Of a stretch of DNA of 64,000 nucleotides, positions 11,527-20,819 are shown one piece after another. Origin of the DNA: Geranomyces variabilis (Eukaryota > Chytridiomycota > Chytridiomycetes > Spizellomycetales > Powellomycetaceae); NCBI GenBank assembly GCA_027603065.1, contig JADGJP010000046.1, forward strand, positions 120,743-184,742, given 5' to 3'. The notes under the pieces are model-generated. The model did no database searches. It worked only from the letters and a program-made list of their open reading frames with translations, and was not told where the DNA came from. Both the position numbers and the translations under genes were made by a program. Within the stretch, counting starts at the first letter, position 1; each line of letters begins with the position of its first letter.

Positions 11527-12590
11527 AGACATACGCCGGGGGGCGGTCAATGGTGGCTCATTCTCATCCACGTTTGGCCCTTGGATGTTGCATCGGTGAG
11601 GTCTCTGACCTTGGTGCAGCGGTGTCCAAAATGCCACACGCCGGGAGGCGGGAGTCAATGGTGACTCACTCTCATCCATCTTCCTTGGACGTGGCATTCA
11701 ATGAGCTCTTTGGGCTTCGGTGCATGTCCGGGAGGTACGCCGGGAGGCGGGAGTCAATGGTGGCTCACTCTCATCCATCTTCCTTGGACGTGGCATTCAA
11801 TGAGCTCTTTGGGCTTCGGTGCATGTCCGGGACGTACGCCGGGAGGCGGGAGTCAATGGTGGCTCACTCTCATCCATCTTCCTTGGACGTGGCATTCAAT
11901 GAGCTCTTTGGGCTTCGGTGCATGTCCGGGAGGTACGCCGGGAGGCGGGAGTCAATGGTGGCTCACTCTCATCCATCTTCCTTCGACGTGGCATTCAATG
12001 AGCTTGTTGGGCTTCGGTGCATGTCTGGGAAGCCTTACGCCGGGAGGCGGGAGTCAATCGGGCTCAATTCTCTCATCCATCTTCCTTGACGTGGCATTCA
12101 ATGAGCTCTTTGGGCTTCGGTGCATGTCTGGGAAGCCCTTACGCCGGGAGGCGGGAGTCATTCGGGCTCAATTCTCTCATCCATCTTACTTGGACATTGC
12201 ATGTCTGGGAAGCCTTACGCCGGGAGGCGGGAGTCATTCGGGCTCAATTCTCTCATCCATCTTCCTCGGACATTGCATGTCTGGGAAGCCTTACGCTGGG
12301 AGGCGGGAGTCATTCGGCCTCAATTCTCTTATCCATCTTCCTCGGACATTGCATGTCTGGGATGCCTTACGCCGGGAGGCGGGAGTCAATCGGGCTCAAT
12401 TCTCTCATCCATCTTCCTTGGACACTGCACTCAATGAGCTTTCGGTGCAACAATGTCTGAGATGCTTTACGCCGGGAGGCGGGAGTCAATGGTGGTTCAC
12501 TCTCATCCATTTGTGGCCCTTTAAACGCTGTATGGTAAGGACGCCGTCTGACGCGGGAAGGCGGCAGTCGATGGTGGCTCACTCTCACTC
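11527..12590. repeat. Minisatellite, about eleven units of 76-104 bp
   Basis: The motif ACGCCGGGAGGCGGGAGTCA recurs at 11638, 11737, 11836, 11935, 12037, 12141, 12217, 12293, 12369 and 12469, with diverged copies at about 11525 and 12550. Spacing is 99, 99, 99, 102, 104, 76, 76, 76 and 100. The first half has 99 bp units ending in a CATTCAATGAGCTCTTTGGG segment. The middle four have lost about 25 bp of that segment. Because 99 is a multiple of three, two frames stay open for long distances, which explains the long apparent reading frames here. I regard these as a by-product, not a gene. Confidence 0.9.
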
Positions 12591-12674
12591 ACGGTGGCTA
12601 ATTCAAATCCTTCTTTTCGCCTCCTCAGATGTGCTCCGGACGTGCCGCCCGGGAGGGCTTCTTCGGCTTTGGGG

Positions 12675-12724
12675 CATCCGATCTGCAGCTACGACGCGGT
12701 GAGTTTTGCCGCTAGCCCAAATCG
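12675..12724 (+). repeat. 50-bp dispersed repeat, copy 1 (exon-intron-like)
   Basis: Bases 12675-12724 match 20973-21022 with only about six differences. Both read CATCCGAT.TGCA, then a TAC.ACGCG|gtgagt junction and a TTTTGCCGCTAG tail, so each looks like the end of an exon plus the start of its intron. Translated, the exon ends read GIRSAATTR here and TIRFATTTR in the other copy. This suggests two decayed copies of one gene family. Confidence 0.6.
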
Positions 12725-13168
12725 TCCTCACCGCACTGTTTTTCGCTAATGGCGTACAAATATTCTGGACTTGTAGGCAAGCAGACACGCGGACGTCTCT
12801 TCGAAGGATGCTATGGAACCCCCTGCCATGCAGGTTTTGGTAATAGGAATTAAAGGAACCGAGGGCGCCCATGTCAAACCTGCTAGAGACTTAGTGAGCT
12901 GTCGTTTAATCTGAAAACAGATACCGCAGCCTCGGAGATAAATAAATGAGCTACAAAACGTACTGTTTTACTATTTAAACAAGGGAAACGAAGTAACATA
13001 GGGGAGGGGATCGAAAAAATATAGAGCCTCGGTTGACCAGTCGCGTTTCATCACGTCGAAGTTCTTCTATTCCATGCTCTGCTCGGACGTCCCGGCACGT
13101 ACTTGAGCTGTTGTGGCGACTTCTTATGAAAAAGCGCAAAGAGAGCTTTTTTAGTTCTCCTGTTTCCA

Positions 13169-13479
13169 TTAACCGCCGAACACGAGGGGTTTCAAGCACT
13201 TGGTGGTCGTACCTCTTTCCTGATAGGCGGGCAGTTGCGTTGGGATCGGTATATCTCCATTCATTAACTGCTCAACAGTTCCGAGCGCTTCTTGAAGCTC
13301 CATTGCCTTCATATACGAAGACACTGCAAGCCCTGGCGCCTGAGAGCACGCGGGAGTAAATGTCAAACCTTCACCACCATTTGAGCCCTGGGTTCGTCGC
13401 ACGTCTCGCAGCGCCAAGGAATGGCACCCTCGGCGGCAAGTTGCCGCTTAAGCTCGGCAAAGCGCTGCGAAGGCGCCAT
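13169..13479 (-). CDS. Small hypothetical protein with a CxxC motif
   Basis: Model: complement(13169..13339, 13369..13479), 93 residues; the intron is only 29 bases (13340..13368), so this splice is doubtful. It starts MAPSQRFAELKRQLA and car­ries a CETCDE metal-binding-like motif. The start resembles the repeated exon at 14900-15060 (MPNQPFLALQEQM then CAHC), so it belongs to the same local family. No known domain is seen. It could be the 5' part of a larger, broken gene whose other pieces are scattered over 13.5-15.3 kb. A longer or different intron is possible. Confidence 0.35.
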
Positions 13480-13814
13480 GTTGGCTTTAAGGAAAACCTG
13501 TAGAGGGTGGCTCGGCCTCGGCCGCAACTCGTGTGCCTACACCCTCAGATGAGGGATACGGGATCTGACGGTCTCCGCAAGGGGGCGTCGCACGTGCGCA
13601 GCTTGACGATTGGTCCGCGCGGTGACAGCAGGAAACGAGATCAACTCACTCGTACGATTTCATGCGGTGCGAATTTCGATTGTACAGCCAATGGGCAAAA
13701 GTTGGAGACCCCCACCTTCTTTGAGGGCCACGTTCAGCCGCTCGCGGAAATGGTGGCTGCCCAGTAGCTGCGCGGGGCTCCGAGCCGTTCATGAGGGAGG
13801 AGTTGCGAGGGCTT

Positions 13815-14400
13815 ACGCCGAGCCAACGCACACGTATATGCGCTTGAAGTTTTACACGAAGGACACGTCATAGCGATACGCGCGGACAGCGTCCGCGTCC
13901 GCGATGCTCAAATAACCGAGCACAAGGTGGGTTCCCGGCGTGGACGCGTTCTGTTTCAAAGGAACGGCACGGTTTCTTTAGAATGCAATGCAATGCAATG
14001 CACTCTCGAGAATAAGGTGAAGGGGGGAGGGCTTAGGCGGAGCCAACGCACACATAGATGCGTTTGAAGTTGAAGACAAACGACACGTCGTGCGGATAGG
14101 CGCGGACTGCGTCGGCGTCGGCTGTGCTCATATACCCGAGGACGAGGTGGGTCCCGGCCGTCGACGCGTTCTGTTTCGGAGAGACGGCACGGTTTCTTTT
14201 AGAATGCAATGCAATGCGATGAGGAGCGGATCGACGCACGCACTACTATTCTACCTTGTATTGGCCAAGCGGACAGCGTTTGCGTCCGCCGTGCTCATGT
14301 ATCCGAGGACCAGGTGGGTTCCCGGCGTCGAAGCGTTCTGTTTCGGAGAGACGGCACGGTTTCTTTTAGAATGCAATGCACTGCAATGTGATGCGGAGCG
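13815..14400 (-). pseudogene. Three tandem decayed copies of a gene 3' end
   Basis: On the minus strand, three related segments occur at about 13815-13960, 14030-14215 and 14290-14400. Each encodes a version of GTHLVLGYMSTADADAVRAY. The first two continue to NFKRIYVCVGSA and a stop. The first copy has an in-frame TAA just before NFKRIY, and the third diverges after VR, so at least two are broken. The DNA between copies is also repeated (TTTCTTTTAGAATGCAATGC runs). No known domain is recognised. The second copy (complement 14033..14239 region) is the most intact. Confidence 0.6.
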
Positions 14401-14860
14401 GATTGACGCACGCTCTACTATTGTACCTTATACCGACCAAGGGCGATGGCGCGCGGCAGGCCCGCCAGGGCAAGGACGTCGTTAGCGGCCTGACGGGCGG
14501 GCGCGTAATCCTCCCTTTTCAGGGTACCCTCGGCCCGAAGGAGCCAAGTTCGCGGGCGCTTTGTTGCCGGCATAAACATGGCCTGCGGCGTCAATTTCTT
14601 GGTAAGCTTCTCGTACGCTTTGCTATTTTTAGGTACAACGTTTCCTTACCGGGCTTCGCGGCGGTGCGGGCGAGGGAACTGGTCCTCGCGCGGGCACCGC
14701 AGGCACCGCCGGTACCGCCGCAGGCGCGGGTACCGCTACCCTCAGTTGGGCGCGGGCGCGCGCGAGCTGCGCGCGCAGGGACTTGACCCAGTCGAGCGCT
14801 CCAACTCGACGTCCTGTCAAGCAAAACACTATAAGCTCTACGCCCCATGCGGGTTCACCA
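14401..14860. other. GC-rich degenerate sequence, no clear gene
   Basis: The stretch 14680-14760 is an irregular GGTACCGCCGCAGGC-like low-complexity run. On the minus strand it is preceded by a possible short coiled coil (LDWVKSLRAQLARARAQL). It probably belongs to the same decayed family as its neighbours, but no model can be defended. Confidence 0.3.
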
Positions 14861-15265
14861 GAAAATAACGAACACACCTTTGCTGCGAGCTCCGCGTCCT
14901 GTTCAACAGACTTGCTATTAGCAATGCGCTCATGGAAGGGTCGCCAGACAAAAACAAGCACACCTTGGCTTGTAGAAGCAGATCCTTTTCTCCGCAGTGC
15001 GCGCAGTCATTCGCGGCATGCATTTGTTCTTGCAGCGCAAGAAAGGGTTGGTTGGGCATGATTGAAAGTGCAAGGAAACACTATTTCGGCGATTTCTGCA
15101 TCCTGTTCAACAGACATGCCCTTAGCAGTGCGCTAATGGAAGGGTCGCCAGACAACAACAAGCACACCTTGTCTGCGAGCAGCATATTTCTTTCCTGACA
15201 TTATCGCAGTCATTGCCGGCGAGCATTTGTCGTTGCAGTGCGAGGAATCGTTGGTTGGGCATGAC
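14861..15265 (-). repeat. Tandem duplication of a ~200-bp exon-intron unit
   Basis: Bases about 14861-15062 and 15063-15265 are diverged direct copies. Shared landmarks are CTGTTCAACAGAC, GAAGGGTCGCCAGACAA.AAC, AAGCACACCTTG and GGTTGGGCATGA. On the minus strand the first copy reads as an exon, MPNQPFLALQEQM..CAHC, with a donor after QAK. It is followed by a second mini-exon (DAELAAK) behind a TTGAACAG acceptor. The second copy has lost the second cysteine of the CxxC pair. This looks like unequal duplication inside or between members of an island gene family. Confidence 0.6.
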
Positions 15266-15739
15266 GGGAATTGCAAGGAAAGGACAAGCGTGCACTCACT
15301 CGCTGGTGGTCCTGCCCCCTGTTTGTTGGTCGGTCTCTGCCTTGCACTGCCCCGGCCCCCGCACCGCCCTCCCGCCCACAGCCGGTACATCCACAGCGAG
15401 GACACCCTCGAGACCGTCGACTACGCGCACATGACCGAGTTCGTTAAGCTTTCTCACGGGCTTCGCTGTCAAGCTGGGTCTCACCAAGTAGGAAGCCTCT
15501 GTGTTGCTTGCCCCGTGTACATACGTCGTGCCTCTCCGCCCGCCCCACATATTCCCCCGTTGTTTGCATGTTGGCCAAAACCTGCGTAAGCATATGCCAG
15601 AATATTATTGCCTACCGATGTCCGACTATTCGATCTGCGGTCTTCCAAAAAAGGGCGGAGAAATGTCGAGTGGTCCGTCGCCAAGCTGCTGCGGCACTGC
15701 TCGGGGTGAGGGGGTGTGTGGCCCACAGAGAAGAGTAAA
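15266..15739. other. Gene-poor stretch downstream of the F-box-like gene
   Basis: Short frames overlap on both strands but none has convincing domain similarity. A plus-strand frame near 15381-15480 (SEDTLETVDYAHMTEF) looks protein-like and ends near a weak donor. It may be an exon remnant. Confidence 0.25.
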
Positions 15740-18442
15740 TCAAGGTTCGCAGATCATCCAGAAGCCCTCGGTGAGTTCACGCTCGGCCGCCACCACACCG
15801 CACTCCAGGCGACTAAACAGCCCGTCCGCCGTGGCGAACGCCCTCTTGAGTTCGCGGTGTGTTTCCTCACGCTCGGCTGTCTTTACCGCGGGATCCTTCG
15901 GGTGCCCGTCATCTCGGAAAGTCACCCGTAGCTCGAGTTTGTCGCGGACGGCCTGCAGACCCGAGAGCGCTGCGGTCGCAAAACTTACAGCAAACTCAAT
16001 GTAAAATCGTAAGCTGGCGTGTTCAGTGATGTGGACGCAAAGTGCACGGTGCCGGTGCCCAGTAGGGCGAGCCAAAATCATCGAGACCAGATCCTGGGGG
16101 GTTCCTATGAGATGCAGTTCGCGAAGAGCAGGAAGATTGCGCGCGAGAGCCGAAATCGTAGCTTTTTCAATAGTGTTATCGTTAATGCCGACCTGCTCCA
16201 CGGTGATGCGATAAAGAACCGGGCATCCGGCCGCAATGCGCTCAACGAGGGTGGGAATTGCACCCTCGTCTTGCCAGCTATCGGGTACAAACATGGTGAG
16301 GGAGGCCAGTTTTGGACACATGGCAGGCGCCCCGAGAACGTGGTGAATGGACAGCGACCGAAGAAACGCGTTTTCATATATCTGGCCGAAGTGCATATCG
16401 AGCATCTCTGGTTTAATTCCAGAGGCATTCCAGATATCCAATGCTTCCGCAGCTGCATCCGGGAGAAACATGCCAAAGTCGATAAAACGCAAGGACGAGC
16501 ACTTTTGACAAAACAGCCGCCAAGGCTCGTGCCACAGTTCATCAAACTTCAAAACGCCGTACTCGGGTCGGCCTCTCTCATTGCCCGAATCCGGACGCGG
16601 AACGACATCGAACTCCTCGAGTTGGGGTGCGTGAATGGCTAGCCCGCCCAGAACCCCGCAAGAAACAAGAGGAGCCACCCGTAACAAGTGATCACTCAGT
16701 CTCAGCACCCGCAAGTTCTTGTGTCCCTTCGCTACGGAAATAAGATCTTGCTCGGTGGGTCCACTGACGGGGTCCAGGATTGGCGCGCTATAATCCTGAT
16801 CGTATTTCATTTGAGTAGTCCGTGGATTGTGTAGAAGCAGCTGCTCGAGAAGCGGGCAATTGCCTTCCAGAGCCGAAAACCATTTATGGTCGATCGGGAA
16901 TTCTGTCCTGTACGTGGTTCGCTGATTTCCGGGAACGTATCGCGGACACACCACGTTGACGGTAATCGAGAGTGTCCGCAAGCGTGGCATGCTGCTGAAT
17001 ATCTGCTTCCAGTTGTCCAGGGAGAACCGCCATCGAGGATAATGAAGCATATCGTTTTCCACCTCCGCGTAATGGAGCCCAGTCAACATACTGGACCCGC
17101 TTCCAATATACTCAGCCTCGTTGGTTCCATAAGCTAAAGAAATCCGAAGAGATCGGATGTTTTGACCTTGGTATGCCGTAAACGCAACCAGCTTCTCTTC
17201 CGAGAGGTTTGGAGCAGATGCTGAATTCAGCTCCATCTCAGAAAATATCCCAGTCGTCGACCGTATGACTGTGTTCCACCAGCGATTGACGCGCATGAGC
17301 CCAATGGCAAAGGGAAGGAAATGATCCAGTGCCATCTGAGCTCGCAGCAGGAGGAGGATCTCGATAAATATACCGGCAGGAACTTTGGAGGCAAGCGACG
17401 GCCTACGAGGGTCTGAGGCCCCCGGCTGAGCAGCAGCAGCGATGGTGGTGGCAGTGTTAGTAACAGCGGCTTCTGTGTGCTGAACGCTTGCGCTTCGCGC
17501 TTTGGATCGCTGAAGCTTTTCAGCACGGCCGCTGGCCAACCAGGCCAACGAGTACAGCCGCCGCAATCGCTCCTTTATATGCTTCCCTTGGACGGTCTCG
17601 TGCCGTGGCGAGACCTTGGGTATGCCATTACCACTGTTCCGAAGCACTTGTAATTGTGACAGGTTCCGAAGCTCAAACCAAAGCTCCATGTCCTTTTTAT
17701 TTTGGTTCTCGGAAGGCAAATCTGACTGCAAGTTTGGCTTCCGGAGACCGAACTGACGAAGCGACAACCCTTTTTCAGGAAGCTCCTGACGAAGCACAAG
17801 CAGTTCGGTCACTTTGATATGCTGCGTCTGGACCTGTTGATCCATCTGCTGTTGCATTTGCTGGATAAGGTGTATTTGCTGTTGCGACATGCCCGGTGCG
17901 GCACACTGTTGCCCAGGCGGCAGCAATTGCCTCATTTGCTGTTGCTGCTGCATGACCATCATATGCTGTTGCTGCATCCACTGCTGCTGCTGCTGCACTG
18001 TTGAAGACCCGGAAGGGTCAGCCTGCTGATGAGCAGTGCCCTCGAGCCGCATCTGCATCTGCTGAGGCGGCAGCATTTCCATCATATACTGCTGCATCTG
18101 TCGTTGCTCGTGGCCAGCGGCTGCAAGCTGCATCTGCATCTGGTGCCTTTGCAACCTTTGCTGATGCTGTTGCTGCATCGTCTGCTGGATGATCTGCTGA
18201 TGCGCTGTCACAGGCCCGAAAGTCTGAGCCTGCAGAAGGGCAATGCCCTCGAGCCGCTTCGACACCTGCTCCATGTGCTGATGATGGTGCTCTCGTTGCA
18301 ACACGGAAGGCTGAGCCAGCTGACGGACAGGGACTTCGAGCTGCTGCTGCTCCAGAACGGTCTCGATGAGCTGCGCCTGCTCAGTCGCCGCCTGAAGTCT
18401 TTCAAGCAGCTGTATGTTGAGTTGGATGGCATTGCTGTCCAA
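15740..18442 (-). CDS. Q-rich F-box/LRR-like protein
   Basis: Single open frame of 900 residues without introns, unlike most neighbours. Residues 1-230 are a Gln/Met/His-rich coiled region with many Q runs. Residues about 355-400 (VPAGIFIEILLLL and VNRWWNTVIRS) resemble an F-box or F-box-like helix set. Residues about 470-880 hold irregular leucine-rich repeats (LRTLSITVN, LEQLLLHNP, LRVLRLSDHLL, LRFIDFGMF, LRELHLIG), the usual substrate-binding side of fungal F-box proteins. By family logic it would recruit a target to an SCF ubiquitin ligase. The Q-rich head is unusual and may mediate self-association. The start at 18442 is the first ATG of the frame. The F-box is weak, so this is a moderate assignment. 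Confidence 0.65.
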   Translation of the reverse strand: MDSNAIQLNIQLLERLQAATEQAQLIETVLEQQQLEVPVRQLAQPSVLQREHHHQHMEQVSKRLEGIALLQAQTFGPVTAHQQIIQQTMQQQHQQRLQRHQMQMQLAAAGHEQRQMQQYMMEMLPPQQMQMRLEGTAHQQADPSGSSTVQQQQQWMQQQHMMVMQQQQQMRQLLPPGQQCAAPGMSQQQIHLIQQMQQQMDQQVQTQHIKVTELLVLRQELPEKGLSLRQFGLRKPNLQSDLPSENQNKKDMELWFELRNLSQLQVLRNSGNGIPKVSPRHETVQGKHIKERLRRLYSLAWLASGRAEKLQRSKARSASVQHTEAAVTNTATTIAAAAQPGASDPRRPSLASKVPAGIFIEILLLLRAQMALDHFLPFAIGLMRVNRWWNTVIRSTTGIFSEMELNSASAPNLSEEKLVAFTAYQGQNIRSLRISLAYGTNEAEYIGSGSSMLTGLHYAEVENDMLHYPRWRFSLDNWKQIFSSMPRLRTLSITVNVVCPRYVPGNQRTTYRTEFPIDHKWFSALEGNCPLLEQLLLHNPRTTQMKYDQDYSAPILDPVSGPTEQDLISVAKGHKNLRVLRLSDHLLRVAPLVSCGVLGGLAIHAPQLEEFDVVPRPDSGNERGRPEYGVLKFDELWHEPWRLFCQKCSSLRFIDFGMFLPDAAAEALDIWNASGIKPEMLDMHFGQIYENAFLRSLSIHHVLGAPAMCPKLASLTMFVPDSWQDEGAIPTLVERIAAGCPVLYRITVEQVGINDNTIEKATISALARNLPALRELHLIGTPQDLVSMILARPTGHRHRALCVHITEHASLRFYIEFAVSFATAALSGLQAVRDKLELRVTFRDDGHPKDPAVKTAEREETHRELKRAFATADGLFSRLECGVVAAERELTEGFWMICEP

Positions 18443-18837
18443 TTCACGCGTTTGCAGTGGGAATTGGTCAATGACGGCGTGCAGACGGGATTGGTCAACG
18501 ACGGCCTGCAGACGGGCCAGGCGGTCCCGCAGCAGCTGCTCAGGAAACGTTTAGGACTTTGCCGGGTCACCGCTGGGGTTGCTGGTGCTGTTGTCGCTGT
18601 GCATGCCTATATCTAGCTTTCAGGAATGGCCGTTATCACCTCCAACCATGTTGCCTTGATAGTTCGCATTTCTGCAAGATCAGTTGACGGCAGGTGCTTT
18701 CTTCGCGAAAACATTGGCGTCCCTGGATGTCGTGCGCAAGCGCGCTCTCAGCGTGAACCCATCCCGGGTTTGAGGCCGCGGCTGTACCACGCCGCCACAT
18801 TCTTCCGGTAGTGGGGAGGTCCGGAGAATTGTGATCA
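18443..18837. other. Intergenic between F-box-like and Hsp20-like genes
   Basis: The two genes diverge from this 395-base gap, so it should carry promoter function for both. CAG/CTG-rich remnants near 18470-18550 resemble the upstream coding bias of the Q-rich gene. No gene seen. Confidence 0.35.
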
Positions 18838-19446
18838 GTGGCAAGAACATCAGTGTCAAGCCCAGTGCTCAACAGCCAGCCTGTCCAGTACGCGGTAAGA
18901 ATCCACCTGATCATTTCCAGAGCGAAATATGCGTCTGATTATGCTTCATTCCAGGACCCAGGCATTTTGACTGCACCAGAGCCAGAGGTGCCAGGCAACC
19001 AGCCCCACCTTCCTCGCCAACCCAGGCGGGGCTCTGGTGTGAGGACCTCTCACCAGATGCGGCTCCTTCAAACCGAGTAGGTCCTTTATCACGTGCTTCG
19101 CCCATCTCATTTCTAACTTGTTTGTAGGACGATGTACCAAATTAAGATTCAAGTGCCAATGCTTGTGGAGGATAGCCTGGTCATCGAGGTGGAGGACGAG
19201 CAAAAAGTGACAATTACTGCAGAATTGCAGGACATGGAAGCAGACGGCCTCTTGTATTCCAATGAGGCCGAGCGCTTGTCTGTCCTCGTGCCTTTGCCTA
19301 GCAAGGTCTTGGAAGGCGAAGCCGAATATGGGTTTAATCACGGCATCCTAACAATCGAGGTCACGAAGAAGCCGGTGGAAGTGCTTCGGCAGCTGATTCG
19401 TGAGGGCACTCAACCATCGCGCACATTCCTTCATTATTATGCCTGA
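18838..19446 (+). CDS. Small heat-shock (Hsp20/alpha-crystallin-like) protein
   Basis: Model: 18838..18894, 18955..19076, 19128..19446, phases consistent, 165 residues. Intron 1 can also be read through in frame, so isoforms are possible. The C-terminal 100 residues look like an alpha-crystallin fold. A beta strand (YQIKIQVPMLVEDSLVIEVE) leads to VTITAEL, an acidic loop, the ER.SVLVPLPSKV strand and the GILTIEVTKK strand that ends the domain. Such proteins are ATP-independent chaperones that hold unfolding proteins. The N-terminus is Pro-rich and not conserved. The usual C-terminal I-x-I motif is not seen. It sits inside the accessory island. Confidence 0.6.
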
Positions 19447-19626
19447 CACCGACTGCAACTTTGGAAGGAGGAGAGGCCAGGCTACGCAGCACGCCGTGCG
19501 AGCGGGTCGCGGCCGCTCGCAAGGAGAAGCCGCCGCATGGGGCCGAAGCGGTCGCCCACCACGAAGCAGCCGATGGTTGTTGTTTGGGACAGCGTCATAT
19601 TTAGGGTGATTGTTTTTGGTTCGCAG

Positions 19627-20742
19627 CCACGATCAACACAAACGACGTGATCCACAAATATGCCCGCAAGAAGAACACCATTGACGTAGAGGGCTATGTA
19701 AGCCCACCTATAGCAGCATGAGCTACTCGAGCAACCAATTGAATCGTGCGCTCTCCTCTCTCTTTCTCTCACAGCTGGAATATCTGGATGAGATTGAAGC
19801 AGTCTTCAACGAGACGAAGAAACCGGCTTCAGAGGCACAGGCCAAGGACATATGCGCAAAGGTCGCGGCACGACGGCGATTGGGTGGGGGAGAAAATCCC
19901 CATCGATGACCTTTCAACCGAAGAGTTTATACACATCGGAGAACTGGATGCGCACCGTATCGGCATCATTTTGTAAGTAATTAACAGCCATGGACACCTT
20001 TCACTCGCTGGGCCGTCTTACTCATTCAGCCATTCGCCTAGGAAATCGCTGCAAGACTGCCGAGCGTATGACCAGCTCAAACAGGTCATAATCGCCGCAA
20101 ACGTAGCCAGCAGCGCGACAAAGTACGGCATTCTCGATGGCGCCCATCGAGTCGCCACTGTAAAAAAAATATAACGAAACTGAGGCGTACAAAATCAATC
20201 AGGTAATTAGGACGAAAGCATGCCTTCAGAGTTCTCCGGTAGAGAACTCTGAAAATTTCCACTTCTCTGCGGGAGAACTCAAAATTTCCGTTCAGATTCC
20301 CGCAGTGGTGCTCGGAAATGAAATCGACCTATTGCAATGTGCACTGCTGGCAACGGCTTTCAACTCCGCCACCCAAGCTACGTCCAAAGACAAATTTACG
20401 GACCAGATGATCACGCTCGCTCTGCATTCTAGTATTGCGCCGACGCTCACGGTGTTCTCTGTCGTGTTTGGCAATCGCTTCCAATCTGCGGTGACAGCCG
20501 ACCGGGTGTATGGAGACAGCACGCTCGGTGTACGAAATGGTTGCCGAGACACGCGCGCACGCTTCACCTTCCTCGAAATCGTGGACCGAGGACATACCGG
20601 GCCGCACTTCATTCTGGGCCTGGCTTGGACGACACGCACGCACGCGTGGTCTGCATGCCGAGCCGAGTGTGGCGACGAGCAGAACCACCCACCTGGGGCC
20701 CCCATCGGCACCGCTTTATGGCCTCGTTTTCGTTTTTGGTGA
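19627..20742 (+). CDS. ParB/sulfiredoxin-like domain protein, ends unresolved
   Basis: Exon-like blocks in order: 19627..19697 (reads NTNDVIHKYARKKNTIDVEG), 19775 to about 19860 (EYLDEIEAVFNETKKP), about 19865..19972, 20042..20159, then 20203 onward. The junction inside 19840-19880 needs a frame change and is unresolved; it may be a real break. Block three has EKIPIDDLSTEEF. The next exon has KYGILDGAHRVAT. The spacing and sequence fit the ParB/Srx-like fold, where an I-P-L-x-x-L entry and a D-G-x-H-R (or G-x-x-R) motif form the nucleotide site. The last block (IPAVVLGNEIDLLQ and on) is protein-like but unassigned. Eukaryotic ParB-like proteins are uncommon and their roles are unclear. Confidence 0.45.
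20227..20251. repeat. Perfect 10-bp inverted repeat (hairpin)
   Basis: CAGAGTTCTC, a 5-base spacer CGGTA, then GAGAACTCTG. A related half site (GAGAACTCAAAATTTCC) follows at about 20270, repeating the GAGAACTCTGAAAATTTCC next to the hairpin. It falls in the proposed last exon of the ParB-like gene, so it may be only coding sequence. Confidence 0.7.
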
Positions 20743-20765
20743 CTGGACAACACGCGCGCGCGCAG

Positions 20766-20819
20766 CTGCCTCATCAGCAAAGTGAACGCGTTAACCACCC
20801 TGCTTTGCTGATGGGGCAG
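20766..20819. repeat. 17-bp imperfect inverted repeat
   Basis: CTGCCTCATCAGCAAAG at 20766-20782 pairs with CTTTGCTGATGGGGCAG at 20803-20819, one mismatch pair, loop 20 bases. It could be a terminal pair of a tiny non-autonomous element or a stem-loop. No target-site duplication is obvious. Confidence 0.65.

Noticed and set aside
11520-12702. Two long overlapping open frames across the minisatellite
   Set aside because: They stay open because the unit is 99 bases; no start context, splice logic or similarity supports a gene.
13685-13705. The CAGCCAATGGGCAAAAG motif as a full MITE
   Set aside because: No inverted partner end lies nearby, and the segment can also be read as coding (minus strand, LQLLPIGCT). 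Kept only as a possible solo end.
15227-15589. Plus-strand frame with SEDTLETVDYAHM
   Set aside because: Protein-like for about 30 residues only; no partner exon or family, so not called as a gene.
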